From Demequina maris (GTDB taxonomy: Bacteria; Actinomycetota; Actinomycetes; Actinomycetales; Demequinaceae), in assembly GCF_000971155.1 (NCBI RefSeq), contig NZ_BBLX01000006.1:165833-229832 (forward strand): 64,000 nucleotides of DNA, given 5' to 3'. The translations under genes were made by a program, and so were the position numbers. Each line of letters starts with the position of its first letter. The first letter of the stretch is position 1. Below the pieces are notes generated by a model. The model searched no databases. It was not told the origin of the DNA and saw only the letters and a program-made list of their open reading frames with translations. Positions 8,493-16,896 of the stretch are shown here, in pieces.

Positions 8493-9329
8493 TCAGGCCT
8501 TGGAGCTCGCCTTCTCGGCGGCCTTCTCCTGCTTCTTGCTGGCCTTCTCGGCGGCCTTCTCCTCCTCGCGCTCCCGCTTCGCCTCGGCGGCGGCCGCGGC
8601 GGCGGCACCGACGATGCCTGCGCCGTTGAGCAGCTCGGCCGGGACGATCGGGGCGCGCAGGCGCAGCTTGGGCAGGAACATGTGGTGCGACTTCGAGACG
8701 CCGCCGCCCACGATGAAGAGGTCGGGCCAGAACAGCCGCTCGATCTCCGAGTAGTACGTCTGCAGCTGCTCGATCCACTGGTCCCAGTCGTAGCCGTAGC
8801 GGTCGCGCGCGGACTCGGCGGCGCGGTCCTCGGCGTCGTGGCCGTCGATGATGAGGTGCCCGAGCTCGAGGTTCGGCACGAGCGTGCCGTCGACGATCAT
8901 CGCGGTGCCGATGCCGGTGCCCAGGGTCGTCATGAAGATCGACCCGCTCCGGCCGTTCGCGGCGCCGAACTTGTACTCGCCGTAGCCCGCGGCGTCCGCG
9001 TCGTTGAGGACGTGCACGTCGTGGCCTGCGTAGTCGCGGATGATCGCGCGCAAGTCCGTGCCGATCCACGAGTCGTCGACGTTGGCCGCGGTCTTGACGA
9101 TGCCGTGCTGGACCACGCCGGGGAAGGCCACGCCGATGGGTACCTTCTTGGACGGGTTGAACTTGGCGATCACCTTCGCGACGGTGCGCGCGATCGCATC
9201 CGGGGTCGACGGCTGGGGCGTCGGGATCCGGTAGCGGTCGTCGGTGAACTTGCCGTTCTTGAGGTTGACGGGTGCGGCCTTGATGCCGGTGCCGCCGATG
9301 TCGACGCCGATCGCGATGTTCTTGGTCAT
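8493..9329 (-). CDS. ppgK: polyphosphate glucokinase (ROK family)
   Basis: A 278-residue enzyme that phosphorylates glucose using polyphosphate or ATP, feeding glycolysis. The N-terminal phosphate loop GVDIGGTGIKA (residues 7-17), the catalytic region VLNDADAAGYGE and TTLGTGIGTA are those of PPGK, which is typical of actinobacteria. After about residue 235 the protein ends in a roughly 40-residue tail almost entirely of Ala, Lys and Glu (EEEKAAEKASKKQEKAAEK), probably disordered or helical and not part of the fold. The longer upstream frame is discarded because ATG 9329 overlaps the map stop codon as ATGA, implying translational coupling. Confidence 0.9.
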   Translation of the reverse strand: MTKNIAIGVDIGGTGIKAAPVNLKNGKFTDDRYRIPTPQPSTPDAIARTVAKVIAKFNPSKKVPIGVAFPGVVQHGIVKTAANVDDSWIGTDLRAIIRDYAGHDVHVLNDADAAGYGEYKFGAANGRSGSIFMTTLGTGIGTAMIVDGTLVPNLELGHLIIDGHDAEDRAAESARDRYGYDWDQWIEQLQTYYSEIERLFWPDLFIVGGGVSKSHHMFLPKLRLRAPIVPAELLNGAGIVGAAAAAAAEAKREREEEKAAEKASKKQEKAAEKASSKA

Positions 9330-10207
9330 GGCAGCGTGAGGACCTCCGGTCCGGTCTCCGTGATGACGATGGTGTGCTCGAACTGCGCGACCCACGAGCC
9401 GTCGTCGGTGACGACCGTCCAGCCGTCCTTCCACTCGTGGTTCTCCTCCGAGCCCATGCACAGCATCGGCTCGACGGTGAAGACCATCCCGACCTCGATG
9501 ACGTCGTCGTGGTACGGCGCGGCGTCGTAGTGGGGGATGACCAGGCCGGTGTGGAACGCGGGTCCCACGCCGTGTCCGGTGTAGCTGCGGACGGACTCGA
9601 AGCCGTGGCGCGCCGCGAACTTCTCGATGACGCGGCCGATGACGTTGACCTCGCGGCCCGGCTGCGCCGCCTTGATGCCGCGCATCATCGCCTCGTGGGT
9701 CACCTCGACGAGCTTGACCGCCTCGGGCGAGCCCTCGCCCGCGATGAACGAGCCGCAGTTGTCACCGTGGACGCCGTTCTTGAAGGCCGTGATGTCGACC
9801 TTGACGATGTCGCCCTCCTCGACCACGGTCGAGTCCGGGATGCCGTGGCAGATGACCTCGTTGACCGAGGTGCACAGCGACTTCGGGAAGGCCGGCCGGC
9901 CGGCGGCGCCCGGGTAACCCAGGGTGGACGGGTACGCGTCGTGGTCGAGGACGAACTCGTGGCCGATGCGGTCCAGCTCGTCCGTGGTGACACCGGGGAC
10001 CACGTGGCGGCCCACCTCCGCGAGGGCCTGCGCGGCGATCCGAGCGCTGATGCGGATCTTCTCGATGGTCTCGGCATCGTGGACGTCGCCGCCGCCCCAC
10101 GTGGAGGCGCGCTTGCGGCCCACGTACTCCGGCCGTGCGATCGAGGCGGGCACTTCGAGGATGGAGGACACGGCGCCCTTGGTGATGCTCTCGCGTACGG
10201 GGCTCAT
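9326..10207 (-). CDS. map: type I methionyl aminopeptidase
   Basis: A 293-residue enzyme that removes the initiator Met from nascent proteins. All five metal ligands of the pita-bread fold can be placed: the two Asp in VDITAFKNGVHGDNCGSF, His in YTGHGVG, Glu in FTVEPML and Glu in AQFEHTI. About 45 residues precede the core, as in the longer actinobacterial MetAP forms. The open frame extends to 10291, but ATG 10207 begins the recognisable N-terminus. It overlaps ppgK by four bases (ATGA), so the two are co-translated. A small SPOR-like gene reads divergently 31 bases away. Confidence 0.92.
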   Translation of the reverse strand: MSPVRESITKGAVSSILEVPASIARPEYVGRKRASTWGGGDVHDAETIEKIRISARIAAQALAEVGRHVVPGVTTDELDRIGHEFVLDHDAYPSTLGYPGAAGRPAFPKSLCTSVNEVICHGIPDSTVVEEGDIVKVDITAFKNGVHGDNCGSFIAGEGSPEAVKLVEVTHEAMMRGIKAAQPGREVNVIGRVIEKFAARHGFESVRSYTGHGVGPAFHTGLVIPHYDAAPYHDDVIEVGMVFTVEPMLCMGSEENHEWKDGWTVVTDDGSWVAQFEHTIVITETGPEVLTLP

Positions 10208-10238
10208 GCCTGGCAGTCTATTCACGGAGGCGATGCCG

Positions 10239-10439
10239 ATGTCACCCGAGAGCGACCAGCCGGTCGAGTACTTCTTCAACACCCGGACCAAGATGGTGGA
10301 GAAGGGGCGCCAGTCCTCGTGGGAGCACCTCCTGGGTCCGTATCCCTCCTACGAGGAGGCGGCCGGCGCGCTCGAGATCGCGAAGGCGCGCAACGAGCAG
10401 TGGGAGGACGACGACGACCGTTGGCGGAACGAGTCGTAG
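10239..10439 (+). CDS. small SPOR-domain-like protein
   Basis: A 66-residue acidic protein, too short to stand out among overlapping frames. It has the pattern VEYFFNTRTKMVEKGRQSSW followed by HLLGPYPSYEEAAGAL and an Asp/Glu-rich end. This is the compact SPOR-like protein found widely in Micrococcales. SPOR domains bind denuded glycan strands in peptidoglycan, but here there is no signal peptide or membrane anchor, so the role is open. CGGAGG precedes two possible ATGs; ATG 10239 has proper eight-base spacing, while 10233 is too close. Confidence 0.7.
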   Translation: MSPESDQPVEYFFNTRTKMVEKGRQSSWEHLLGPYPSYEEAAGALEIAKARNEQWEDDDDRWRNES

Positions 10440-10480
10440 GCCCCGCGTCGGTGGATCCGCCTCAACGAGGAGGCACTGTC

Positions 10481-11428
10481 ATGGCGATCCGAGTGAACGT
10501 CGACACCTTCGTGCGCGCCGAGACCGACCGCATGTTCGCGGACATCCAGCGCGGCGCCGGCGGGCTGGGGGTGCTGATGCACCATCGCGCGCCCACGCCG
10601 ATCGACCAGCAGACCGTCATCCGCATGAACCGCGACACCCTCTACAGCTTCGGGGTCGTCGACCTCGCGAGCCCGGTCACGCTCACCCTGCCGGACGCGG
10701 GCGCCCGGTACCTGTCCGCGATGATCGTGAGCAACGACCACCACATCCCCGTGATCCTGCACGATGCGGGGGAGCACGTCCTCGACGAGGCGACGGTGGG
10801 GACCCGGTACGCCCTGGTCGCGCTGCGGATCCTGGTGGACCCCGCCGACGCCGCCGACGTCGCCGCGGTCGGCGCGCTCCAGGACCACGTGTCGCTGTCG
10901 GGCGGCGGAGGTGAGCCGTTCGTCTACCCCGACTACGACGGCGAGAGCCTCGACGCGACCCGCGCCGCGCTCCTCGCCCTCGCCGCGGGGCTGAGCAACT
11001 ACACGGGCGCGTTCGGCCGGGCCGGGGAGGTCGACCCGATCCACCACCTCATCGGCACCGCGTCGGGCTGGGGCGGGCTGCCCACGAGCGAGGCCGTCTA
11101 CGTGTCCCTCGCGCCGGACGATGCGACCGTCGACCACGAGATCGTGCTCGCCGACGTGCCCGTCGACGCGTTCTGGTCCATCTCCGTCTACAACGGCGAC
11201 GGCTTCTTCGAGCCCAACGCCTACGACCGGTACACGGTCAACAGCGTCACCGCGACGCCGGACGATGCGGGGGCCGTGGTGGTGCGCCTGGTGCACGGCG
11301 AGCCCGCGGGGCCGAACGACGTCCCGCTGCCCGAGGCCTGGGGGATCGTGCTGCGGCTCTACCGGCCGCGGCCCGAGATCGTGGACGGGACCTGGGAGGC
11401 GCCGGCGCTCACGCCGCTGGAGGGATGA
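10481..11428 (+). CDS. DUF1254/DUF1214 domain-containing protein
   Basis: A 315-residue protein. The N-terminal half shows the DUF1254 pattern (VIRMNRDTLYSFGVVDLASP, then LPDAGARYLSAMIVSNDHH). The C-terminal half shows DUF1214 (DAFWSISVYNGDGFFEPNAYDRYTVNS and the GEPAGPN.. LP.. region). No enzymatic function is established for the family. There is no signal peptide in this shorter form. The strong GAGGAGG site at 10466-10472 supports ATG 10481. Its end overlaps the convergent membrane-protein gene by 20 bases. Confidence 0.8.
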   Translation: MAIRVNVDTFVRAETDRMFADIQRGAGGLGVLMHHRAPTPIDQQTVIRMNRDTLYSFGVVDLASPVTLTLPDAGARYLSAMIVSNDHHIPVILHDAGEHVLDEATVGTRYALVALRILVDPADAADVAAVGALQDHVSLSGGGGEPFVYPDYDGESLDATRAALLALAAGLSNYTGAFGRAGEVDPIHHLIGTASGWGGLPTSEAVYVSLAPDDATVDHEIVLADVPVDAFWSISVYNGDGFFEPNAYDRYTVNSVTATPDDAGAVVVRLVHGEPAGPNDVPLPEAWGIVLRLYRPRPEIVDGTWEAPALTPLEG

Positions 11429-11885
11429 CCTCTTCCGCGGTGCGACGCGGCGGCAGGCGGTCGATCCACGCGCCCCCGAAGCCCGCGATCGAGGCGAAGG
11501 CGTGGACGATCGCCAGCCACAGGGCGAACACGAAGCCGAGGATGCCCAGCCCTGACTCCGGATAGTCCCAGCTCACGACGACGATCGCCGCGACGAGCTC
11601 GACGGCGGCCGCGACGAGACCCGCGACCGAGGTGCGCCAGGACGCGCGTGGTCGGGCGGCCACGACGGTGAGGACCACGACCGCCGCCATCGCGGCGAGC
11701 AGCAGCGCGAGCCACGGCGCCGCCGTCTCCAGACCCGTCGCGTTGCCAAGCCAGCCGCGGTTCCTCGACTCCGCGAAGCCCTGCGCCGCCTGCACCAGCA
11801 GCACCCACAGCACCGCGCCGGCGGATGCGGCGACCCACGCGCCGGCGCGTGCCGCACGCCCGGTGACCGCCGCATCGTCCCTCAT
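11409..11885 (-). CDS. hypothetical four-helix membrane protein
   Basis: A 158-residue protein with four hydrophobic segments (about residues 12-34, 55-78, 85-107 and 112-135) and short charged loops. I recognise no family. Its first codons, ATG AGG GAC GAT GCG GCG, consist of a copy of the repeated GACGATGCG motif. The 3' end overlaps the convergent DUF1254 gene, and the start lies 10 bases from the stop of the epimerase gene on the same strand, so the two are likely co-transcribed. Confidence 0.6.
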   Translation of the reverse strand: MRDDAAVTGRAARAGAWVAASAGAVLWVLLVQAAQGFAESRNRGWLGNATGLETAAPWLALLLAAMAAVVVLTVVAARPRASWRTSVAGLVAAAVELVAAIVVVSWDYPESGLGILGFVFALWLAIVHAFASIAGFGGAWIDRLPPRRTAEEVIPPAA

Positions 11886-11895
11886 ACGAGGGAAG

Positions 11896-12747
11896 TTACA
11901 CGTGGTGGCGCCAGGAGTGTTGAGGCTCGTAGCCGAGCAGGCGGCGCGCCTTGTCGATGCTGAGCATCGTCTCGTGCTCGCCGAGCTCCTTGACCACCGG
12001 GACGCCGGGGAACTCCGCGGCCGCCAGGTCCGCCGAGGCGCGCGACATCACCGTGTCGGCGTTCGCGACGATGAAGCGGTCGAAGCCGCGCGGCTCGTAG
12101 TCGAGCGCCCTCGCCACCGCCTGCGCGCCGTCGCGGCCGTCGATGTAGCCCCAGAGGTTCCACCGGCGGGCCTGGGGGTCCTCGTCGAAGGCCGGGAAGG
12201 CGGCGTAGTCCTCGATGTCCATGACGTTGGAGAAGCGCAGCGCGATGATCTTGAGCGCGGGGTCCCAGCGGCACAGCTGGATCGCCATCTGCTCCTCGAG
12301 GTGCTTCACCAGGGAGTAGTTCGACTCCGGGCGCGCGTCGTACTCCTCGTCGACGGGGATGTACGGCGGGGGAGTCTCGAACGGCAGGCCCAGCACGGTC
12401 TCGGACGAGGCGTAGACGACATTCGTGATGCCGGCACGGCGCGCGCCCTGGAACACGTTGAACGTCGCGAGCATGTTGTTCTGGAACGTCGCCGTGTCCG
12501 TCATCTGGCCCGGCGCGGGGAGAGCCGCGAGGTGGACCACGGCGTCGACGCTCCCGTAGCGGTCCTGGACGCCGAACATCGCGTCCATGGCCTGGCCCGC
12601 GTCCGCGAGGTCGATGCGCGTGTAGTCCATCGCGGGGGCGATGGGCTTGGCGTCGAGGCGGTGGACCTGGTGGCCGTCCTCGCGCAGGCGCGCGACGACG
12701 TGACGGCCGAGCTTGCCCTCGGACCCGGTGACGACGATCGAGGCCAT
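11896..12747 (-). CDS. NAD-dependent epimerase/dehydratase family protein
   Basis: A 283-residue extended short-chain dehydrogenase. The NAD-binding Rossmann motif is TGSEGKLGRHV (residues 7-17), HLAALPAPG follows the fourth strand, the catalytic pair is YSLVK, and RFSNVMD follows. The sequence is closest in style to the nucleoside-diphosphate-sugar epimerase group (UDP-glucose 4-epimerase or uronate dehydrogenase type), but the substrate cannot be fixed. The stop of panB and the start of this gene are four bases apart, so it is probably in an operon downstream of panB. Confidence 0.8.
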   Translation of the reverse strand: MASIVVTGSEGKLGRHVVARLREDGHQVHRLDAKPIAPAMDYTRIDLADAGQAMDAMFGVQDRYGSVDAVVHLAALPAPGQMTDTATFQNNMLATFNVFQGARRAGITNVVYASSETVLGLPFETPPPYIPVDEEYDARPESNYSLVKHLEEQMAIQLCRWDPALKIIALRFSNVMDIEDYAAFPAFDEDPQARRWNLWGYIDGRDGAQAVARALDYEPRGFDRFIVANADTVMSRASADLAAAEFPGVPVVKELGEHETMLSIDKARRLLGYEPQHSWRHHV

Positions 12748-12751
12748 GGGC

Positions 12752-13558
12752 TCAGGACTCGAACGTGTGCTCGGCGGCGGGGAACGTCACGGCCTTGACC
12801 TCATCGACGTACGCGGATGATGCGTCGATCATGGCCTGGCCCACCGTGCCGAACTGCTTCGAGAAGCGCGGGTGCCACTCGCCGACGCCGGCCATGTCGA
12901 GCCACACCAGGACCTGGCCGTCCGTGTCCGGGCCCGCGCCGATGCCGATGGTGGGGATGTCGAGCGCCTCGGTCACGGCCTTCGCGGCGGGCGCGATCAC
13001 CATCTCGAGGACGACGGCGAAGGCGCCGGCCTCCTGGAGCGCGAGCGCGTCCGCGACGAGGTCCTCGATGCCGTGCTCGCCGCGGCCCTGGATGCGGCGG
13101 CCGCCCAGCGCGGTCTCGGACTGTGGGGTGAAGCCGAGGTGGCCGCAGAACGGGATGCCCGCATCGGTCACCGCCTTGACCTGGCGGGCGATGCGGCGGC
13201 CGCCCTCGAACTTGATCGCGTGCGCGCCCGAGAGCTTGACCATGCGGATCGACGACTCGACGGCCTGCTCGGGGGAGACCTCGTAGGACCCGAAGGGGAG
13301 GTCGGCGACCACGAACGCGTGCTCGGCGCCGCGCACCACGGCGCGGGCGAACGGGATCATCTCGTCGAGAGTCAGCGGGACCGTCGACTCCATGCCCAGC
13401 ATGTTGTCGCCCAGGGAGTCGCCCACGAGGAGGATGTCCGCGCCGCCGGCGTCGAACGCGCGGGCGGTGGGGAAGTCGTAGGCCGTCAGCATGGCGATCT
13501 TCTCGCCCCGCTGCTTCATCTCCTTGAAGTGGTGGATCCTGACCTTCTTGCGGCTCAT
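12752..13558 (-). CDS. panB: 3-methyl-2-oxobutanoate hydroxymethyltransferase
   Basis: A 268-residue enzyme making ketopantoate from 2-oxoisovalerate and methylene-tetrahydrofolate, the first step of pantothenate synthesis. Family motifs are complete: MLTAYDFPTARAFDAGGADILLVGDSLG at the N-terminus with the metal-binding Asp, HAIKFEGG in the middle, CGHLGFTPQ and LEMV with the catalytic Glu, and IGIGAGPDTDGQVLVWLD. It is cytosolic and forms a decamer in the family. Upstream lies a 284-base repeat-bearing gap. Confidence 0.93.
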   Translation of the reverse strand: MSRKKVRIHHFKEMKQRGEKIAMLTAYDFPTARAFDAGGADILLVGDSLGDNMLGMESTVPLTLDEMIPFARAVVRGAEHAFVVADLPFGSYEVSPEQAVESSIRMVKLSGAHAIKFEGGRRIARQVKAVTDAGIPFCGHLGFTPQSETALGGRRIQGRGEHGIEDLVADALALQEAGAFAVVLEMVIAPAAKAVTEALDIPTIGIGAGPDTDGQVLVWLDMAGVGEWHPRFSKQFGTVGQAMIDASSAYVDEVKAVTFPAAEHTFES

Positions 13559-13603
13559 GGCTCCACTGTCTCACGCGGCATGACGCGGCTGCGACGCCAG
13601 CGA

Positions 13604-13661
13604 TACCGCTGGTGGTGCGCTTCATCGCGGTTCAGGGGTCCCCGGTACCGCTGGTGGTGCG
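13604..13661 (+). repeat. direct repeat of 16 bases in the panB-nadE gap
   Basis: TACCGCTGGTGGTGCG occurs exactly at 13604-13619 and again at 13646-13661, with the centres 42 bases apart. The first copy is part of a small hairpin (CCAGCG-ATAC-CGCTGG). The region is upstream of panB on its strand. No protein is encoded here that I can support. Confidence 0.6.
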
Positions 13662-13734
13662 GCGGCCGGCTTGAGGCCGGGGATCGTGTCGGTGGCCGGG
13701 GCGGACCGGCCACCTACCGCCATCTCCGCACGCG

Positions 13735-13797
13735 ACCGTCGCTCAGTTCCCCGCAGGAGTCCCAAACCTTCGGAAACCGTCGCTGAGTTCCCCGCAC
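13735..13797. repeat. interspersed intergenic repeat, copy 1
   Basis: ACCGTCGCTCAGTTCCCCGC (13735-13754) is followed by AGGAGTCCCAAA and a second, almost identical unit at 13776-13795 (CTGAG in place of CTCAG). The whole 63-base block matches 55910-55972 closely: CCCCGCAGGAGTCCCA is shared exactly. Both copies lie between genes and end close to a stop codon, here just after the 3' end of nadE on its strand. It is probably a REP- or terminator-like element. Confidence 0.65.
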
Positions 13798-13842
13798 CGC
13801 GCAGGACGGGGCGGAGCCCGGCGGGGCGAGGGCAAGGAGGCC

Positions 13843-15477
13843 CTACTCCACCCAGCGGCTCGTGATCGGCAGCCGCCGGTCACGGCCAAAGGCGAGCGCC
13901 GTCACCTTGGGACCCGGCGGGTACTGGCGACGCTTCCACTCGGCGCGGTCGACCAGCGACAGCACCTTGTCGACCACGGCCGCGTCGAAGCCGCGCGCGA
14001 GCAGCTCCTCGCGGCCCTCGGCGTGCTCCACGTAGGCGTCGAGCACCTGGTCGAGCAGCTCGTAGTCGGGCAGCGAGTCGCTGTCACGCTGGTCGGGGCG
14101 CAGCTCCGCGGACGGCTCCTTGTCGATCGAGCTCTGCGGGATCGGCTCCACCTCGCCACGGGAGCGCGCGAACGCGTTGCGCCACCGCGACAGCTCCCAC
14201 ACGCGGGTCTTGTCGAGGTCCTTGATGGGGGCGAAGGCGCCGACGGCGTCGCCGTAGACGGTCGAGTAGCCGACCGCGAGCTCCGACTTGTTGCCGGTCG
14301 CGAGCGTGAACACGCCCTCGGAGTTCGAGATCCCCATGAGGATCATGCCGCGCACGCGCGCCTGGATGTTCTCGGCCGCCACCGCGGACAGGTCCATCTG
14401 CTGCTCGAAGGCCTCGACCATCGGCATGATGTGCTGCACCCGGTAGTCGGCGCCGATGCGGTGCGCCAGGTCCATCGCGTCGTCCCGCGAGTGCGGCGAC
14501 GAGTAGCGCGAGGGCATCGAGACGCCGATGACGTTCTCGCCGCCCAGCGCATCGGCCGCGATGGCCGCGACGAGCGCGGAGTCGATGCCGCCCGACAGCC
14601 CGAGCACCACCTTGGACATCCCGCTCTTCAGCACGTAGTCGCGCAGGCCGGTCACGCAGGCCCAGTAGGTCTGCTCGTCGAGGGACTCGTCGGGCGCGAT
14701 CCCGGACGGCGCTGCGGGCACACCGGCCTCGGGCACGTCCCAGATCATGAGCGCGTCGGTGAAGCCCGGCGCGGAGGCCACGACCTCGCCCTCGGCGGAC
14801 ACGATGAACGAGTGGCCGTCGAAGACCAGGTCGTCCTGCCCGCCCCACATGTTGACGTAGGCGAGCGGCGCGCCCACCTCGCGGGCGCGCCTGGCGGCGA
14901 GCTCGACGCGCGTGTGACCCTTGCCCTCCTCGAACGGTGAGCCGTTGAGCACCACCAGCAGGCGCAGGTCGCTCCCCGACAGCGCGGCGACGGTGCCGCC
15001 CTCCTGCCAGATGTCCTCGCAGATCGCGAGGCCCACCGGGGACGATGCGGCGGAGACCACGCAGGCCTCCTTGCCGGCGGCGAAGATACGGCGCTCGTCG
15101 AAGACGCCGTAGTTGGGCAGGTGGTGCTTGTTGTAGCGGGCGACGACGTCCCCGCCGGACAGCACGACCGCCTGGTTGAACGGCATCCCGCCCTCGGACA
15201 CCCCGAGCGTGCCGAGGATCACCATGAGCTCGCCGAGGCCCTCCGCGGCGAGCGTGGCCGCGATGTCGTCGACGGACCGTGCGGCGGCGCGCTGGAAGCT
15301 CTCGCGCAGCGCGAGATCCTCGATCGGGTAGCCGGTCGTGGTCATCTCGGGGAACGCCACGACGTGCGCGCCGAGCGCGTGCGCGGCGCGGCAGCGGTCG
15401 AGGATGAGGGCGGCGTTACCTGCGATGTCGCCCACGCAGGTGTTGATCTGGGCGAGCGCGATGCGAAGGTCGGACAT
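13843..15477 (-). CDS. nadE: glutamine-dependent NAD+ synthase
   Basis: A 544-residue two-domain enzyme making NAD+ from deamido-NAD, ATP and glutamine. The N-terminal nitrilase-type glutaminase has its triad at Glu44 (AFPEMTTTGYP), Lys117 (YNKHHLPNYG) and Cys153 (AICEDIWQEGG). The synthetase domain has the pyrophosphate loop GLSGGIDSAL near residue 295, VGYSTVYGDAVGAFAPIKD and the C-terminal RRQYPPGPKVTALAFGRDRR. The upstream extension to 15528 is dropped because ATG 15477 starts exactly at the conserved MSDLRIALAQ. It is divergent from glnA2, 74 bases away. Confidence 0.93.
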   Translation of the reverse strand: MSDLRIALAQINTCVGDIAGNAALILDRCRAAHALGAHVVAFPEMTTTGYPIEDLALRESFQRAAARSVDDIAATLAAEGLGELMVILGTLGVSEGGMPFNQAVVLSGGDVVARYNKHHLPNYGVFDERRIFAAGKEACVVSAASSPVGLAICEDIWQEGGTVAALSGSDLRLLVVLNGSPFEEGKGHTRVELAARRAREVGAPLAYVNMWGGQDDLVFDGHSFIVSAEGEVVASAPGFTDALMIWDVPEAGVPAAPSGIAPDESLDEQTYWACVTGLRDYVLKSGMSKVVLGLSGGIDSALVAAIAADALGGENVIGVSMPSRYSSPHSRDDAMDLAHRIGADYRVQHIMPMVEAFEQQMDLSAVAAENIQARVRGMILMGISNSEGVFTLATGNKSELAVGYSTVYGDAVGAFAPIKDLDKTRVWELSRWRNAFARSRGEVEPIPQSSIDKEPSAELRPDQRDSDSLPDYELLDQVLDAYVEHAEGREELLARGFDAAVVDKVLSLVDRAEWKRRQYPPGPKVTALAFGRDRRLPITSRWVE

Positions 15478-15551
15478 GGGTCCAGCGTAGGGCGCGCGGC
15501 GCGCCTCACCAGGACACACGTTCGTCACATGGATGGGGCAGGATAGGCCGC

Positions 15552-16886
15552 ATGGACAAGCAGCAGGAATATGTGCTCCGCAGCGTCGAGGAGCGCGACA
15601 TCCGGTTCATCCGCCTCTGGTTCACCGACGTGCTCGGGATCCTGAAGTCGGTGGCGATCGCTCCGGCGGAGCTCGAGAACGCGTTCGCGGAGGGCATCGG
15701 CTTCGACGGCTCCGCGGTCGAGGGCCTCACGCGCGTCTACGAGGCGGACATGATCGCCAAGCCCGACCCGGCGACGTTCCAGATCCTGCCGTGGCGCGGC
15801 GAGCGCCAGGGCGCGGCCCGCATGTTCTGCGACATCTTCACGCCCGACGGCGAGCCCGCGCTCTCGGACCCGCGCCAGGTCCTCAAGCGCACGCTCGACA
15901 AGGCGTCGGCGCAGGGGTTCAGCTTCTACACGCACCCCGAGATCGAGTTCTACCTGTTCAAGCAGTTCGAGAGCGGGCAGCAGCCGGTCCCCGTCGACCG
16001 CGCCGGCTACTTCGACAACGTGCCGCGCGGCACCGCGCACAACTTCCGCCGCGAGGCGATCACGATGCTCGAGAACATGGGCATCTCGGTCGAGTTCAGC
16101 CACCACGAGGCGGGCCCCGGCCAGAACGAGATCGACCTGCGCTACGCGGACGCGCTCACCACCGCGGACAACGTCATGACGTTCCGCACGGTCATCAAGG
16201 AGGTGGCGCTCGAGCAGGGCGTGTTCGCCTCGTTCATGCCCAAGCCGCTCTTCGAGGCGCCCGGCTCGGGCATGCACACCCACATGAGCCTGTTCGAGGG
16301 CGACCGCAACGCGTTCCACGAGCCCAGCGGCGAGATGGGCCTGTCGCTCGTCGCCCGCCAGTTCATGGCCGGCCTGCTCCGGCACGCGCCGGAGATCACC
16401 GCGATCACCAACCAGTACGTCAACTCGTACAAGCGCCTGTGGGGCGGCGCGGAGGCGCCGTCGTACGTGTGCTGGGGCTCGAACAACCGTTCCGCGCTCG
16501 TCCGCGTGCCGGTCCACAAGCCCGGCAAGGGCCAGTCGGCGCGCGTCGAGTACCGCGCCATGGACTCCGCGGCGAACCCGTACCTCGCGTTCTCCGTCCT
16601 GCTGGCCGCGGGCCTGAAGGGCATCGAGGAGGGCCTCGAGCTGCCCGAGGGCGCCGAGGACGACGTGTGGGAGCTATCCAACGCCGAGCGTCGCGCGATG
16701 GGCTACGAGCCGCTGCCGACCTCGCTCGCCGAGGCGATCACCGAGATGGAGCGCTCCGAGCTCGTCGCGGAGACGTTGGGGGAGCGCGTGTTCGACTTCG
16801 TGCTGCGCAACAAGCGTGCCGAGTGGGAGTCCTACCGCGCCCAGGTCACGCCATACGAGCTCGACACCTACCTCTCGGTCCTCTAG
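15552..16886 (+). CDS. glnA2: glutamine synthetase, type I, GlnA2-like
   Basis: A 444-residue GSI-type enzyme ligating ammonia to glutamate. Signature segments are GFDGSAVEG, the metal-binding EIEFYLF and NEIDLRYADAL, GSGMHTHMSLF and NRSALVRVP. It is shorter than GlnA1 in this window and, at the place of the adenylylation loop, reads LELPEGAEDDVWELSNAERRAMGY, with no Tyr matching the GlnE target site. This is the pattern described for actinobacterial GlnA2, some homologues of which act on polyamines rather than ammonia. It is followed 10 bases later by glnE. No GlnR box is seen upstream. Confidence 0.88.
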   Translation: MDKQQEYVLRSVEERDIRFIRLWFTDVLGILKSVAIAPAELENAFAEGIGFDGSAVEGLTRVYEADMIAKPDPATFQILPWRGERQGAARMFCDIFTPDGEPALSDPRQVLKRTLDKASAQGFSFYTHPEIEFYLFKQFESGQQPVPVDRAGYFDNVPRGTAHNFRREAITMLENMGISVEFSHHEAGPGQNEIDLRYADALTTADNVMTFRTVIKEVALEQGVFASFMPKPLFEAPGSGMHTHMSLFEGDRNAFHEPSGEMGLSLVARQFMAGLLRHAPEITAITNQYVNSYKRLWGGAEAPSYVCWGSNNRSALVRVPVHKPGKGQSARVEYRAMDSAANPYLAFSVLLAAGLKGIEEGLELPEGAEDDVWELSNAERRAMGYEPLPTSLAEAITEMERSELVAETLGERVFDFVLRNKRAEWESYRAQVTPYELDTYLSVL

Positions 16887-16896
16887 AAGGGGCGCC

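Noticed and set aside
13609..13660. GCTGGTGG, the E. coli Chi sequence, twice in the panB-nadE gap
   Set aside because: RecBCD Chi sequences are species-specific and this organism's recombination enzyme is probably AdnAB or a different RecBCD, so the match has no meaning here beyond being part of a direct repeat.
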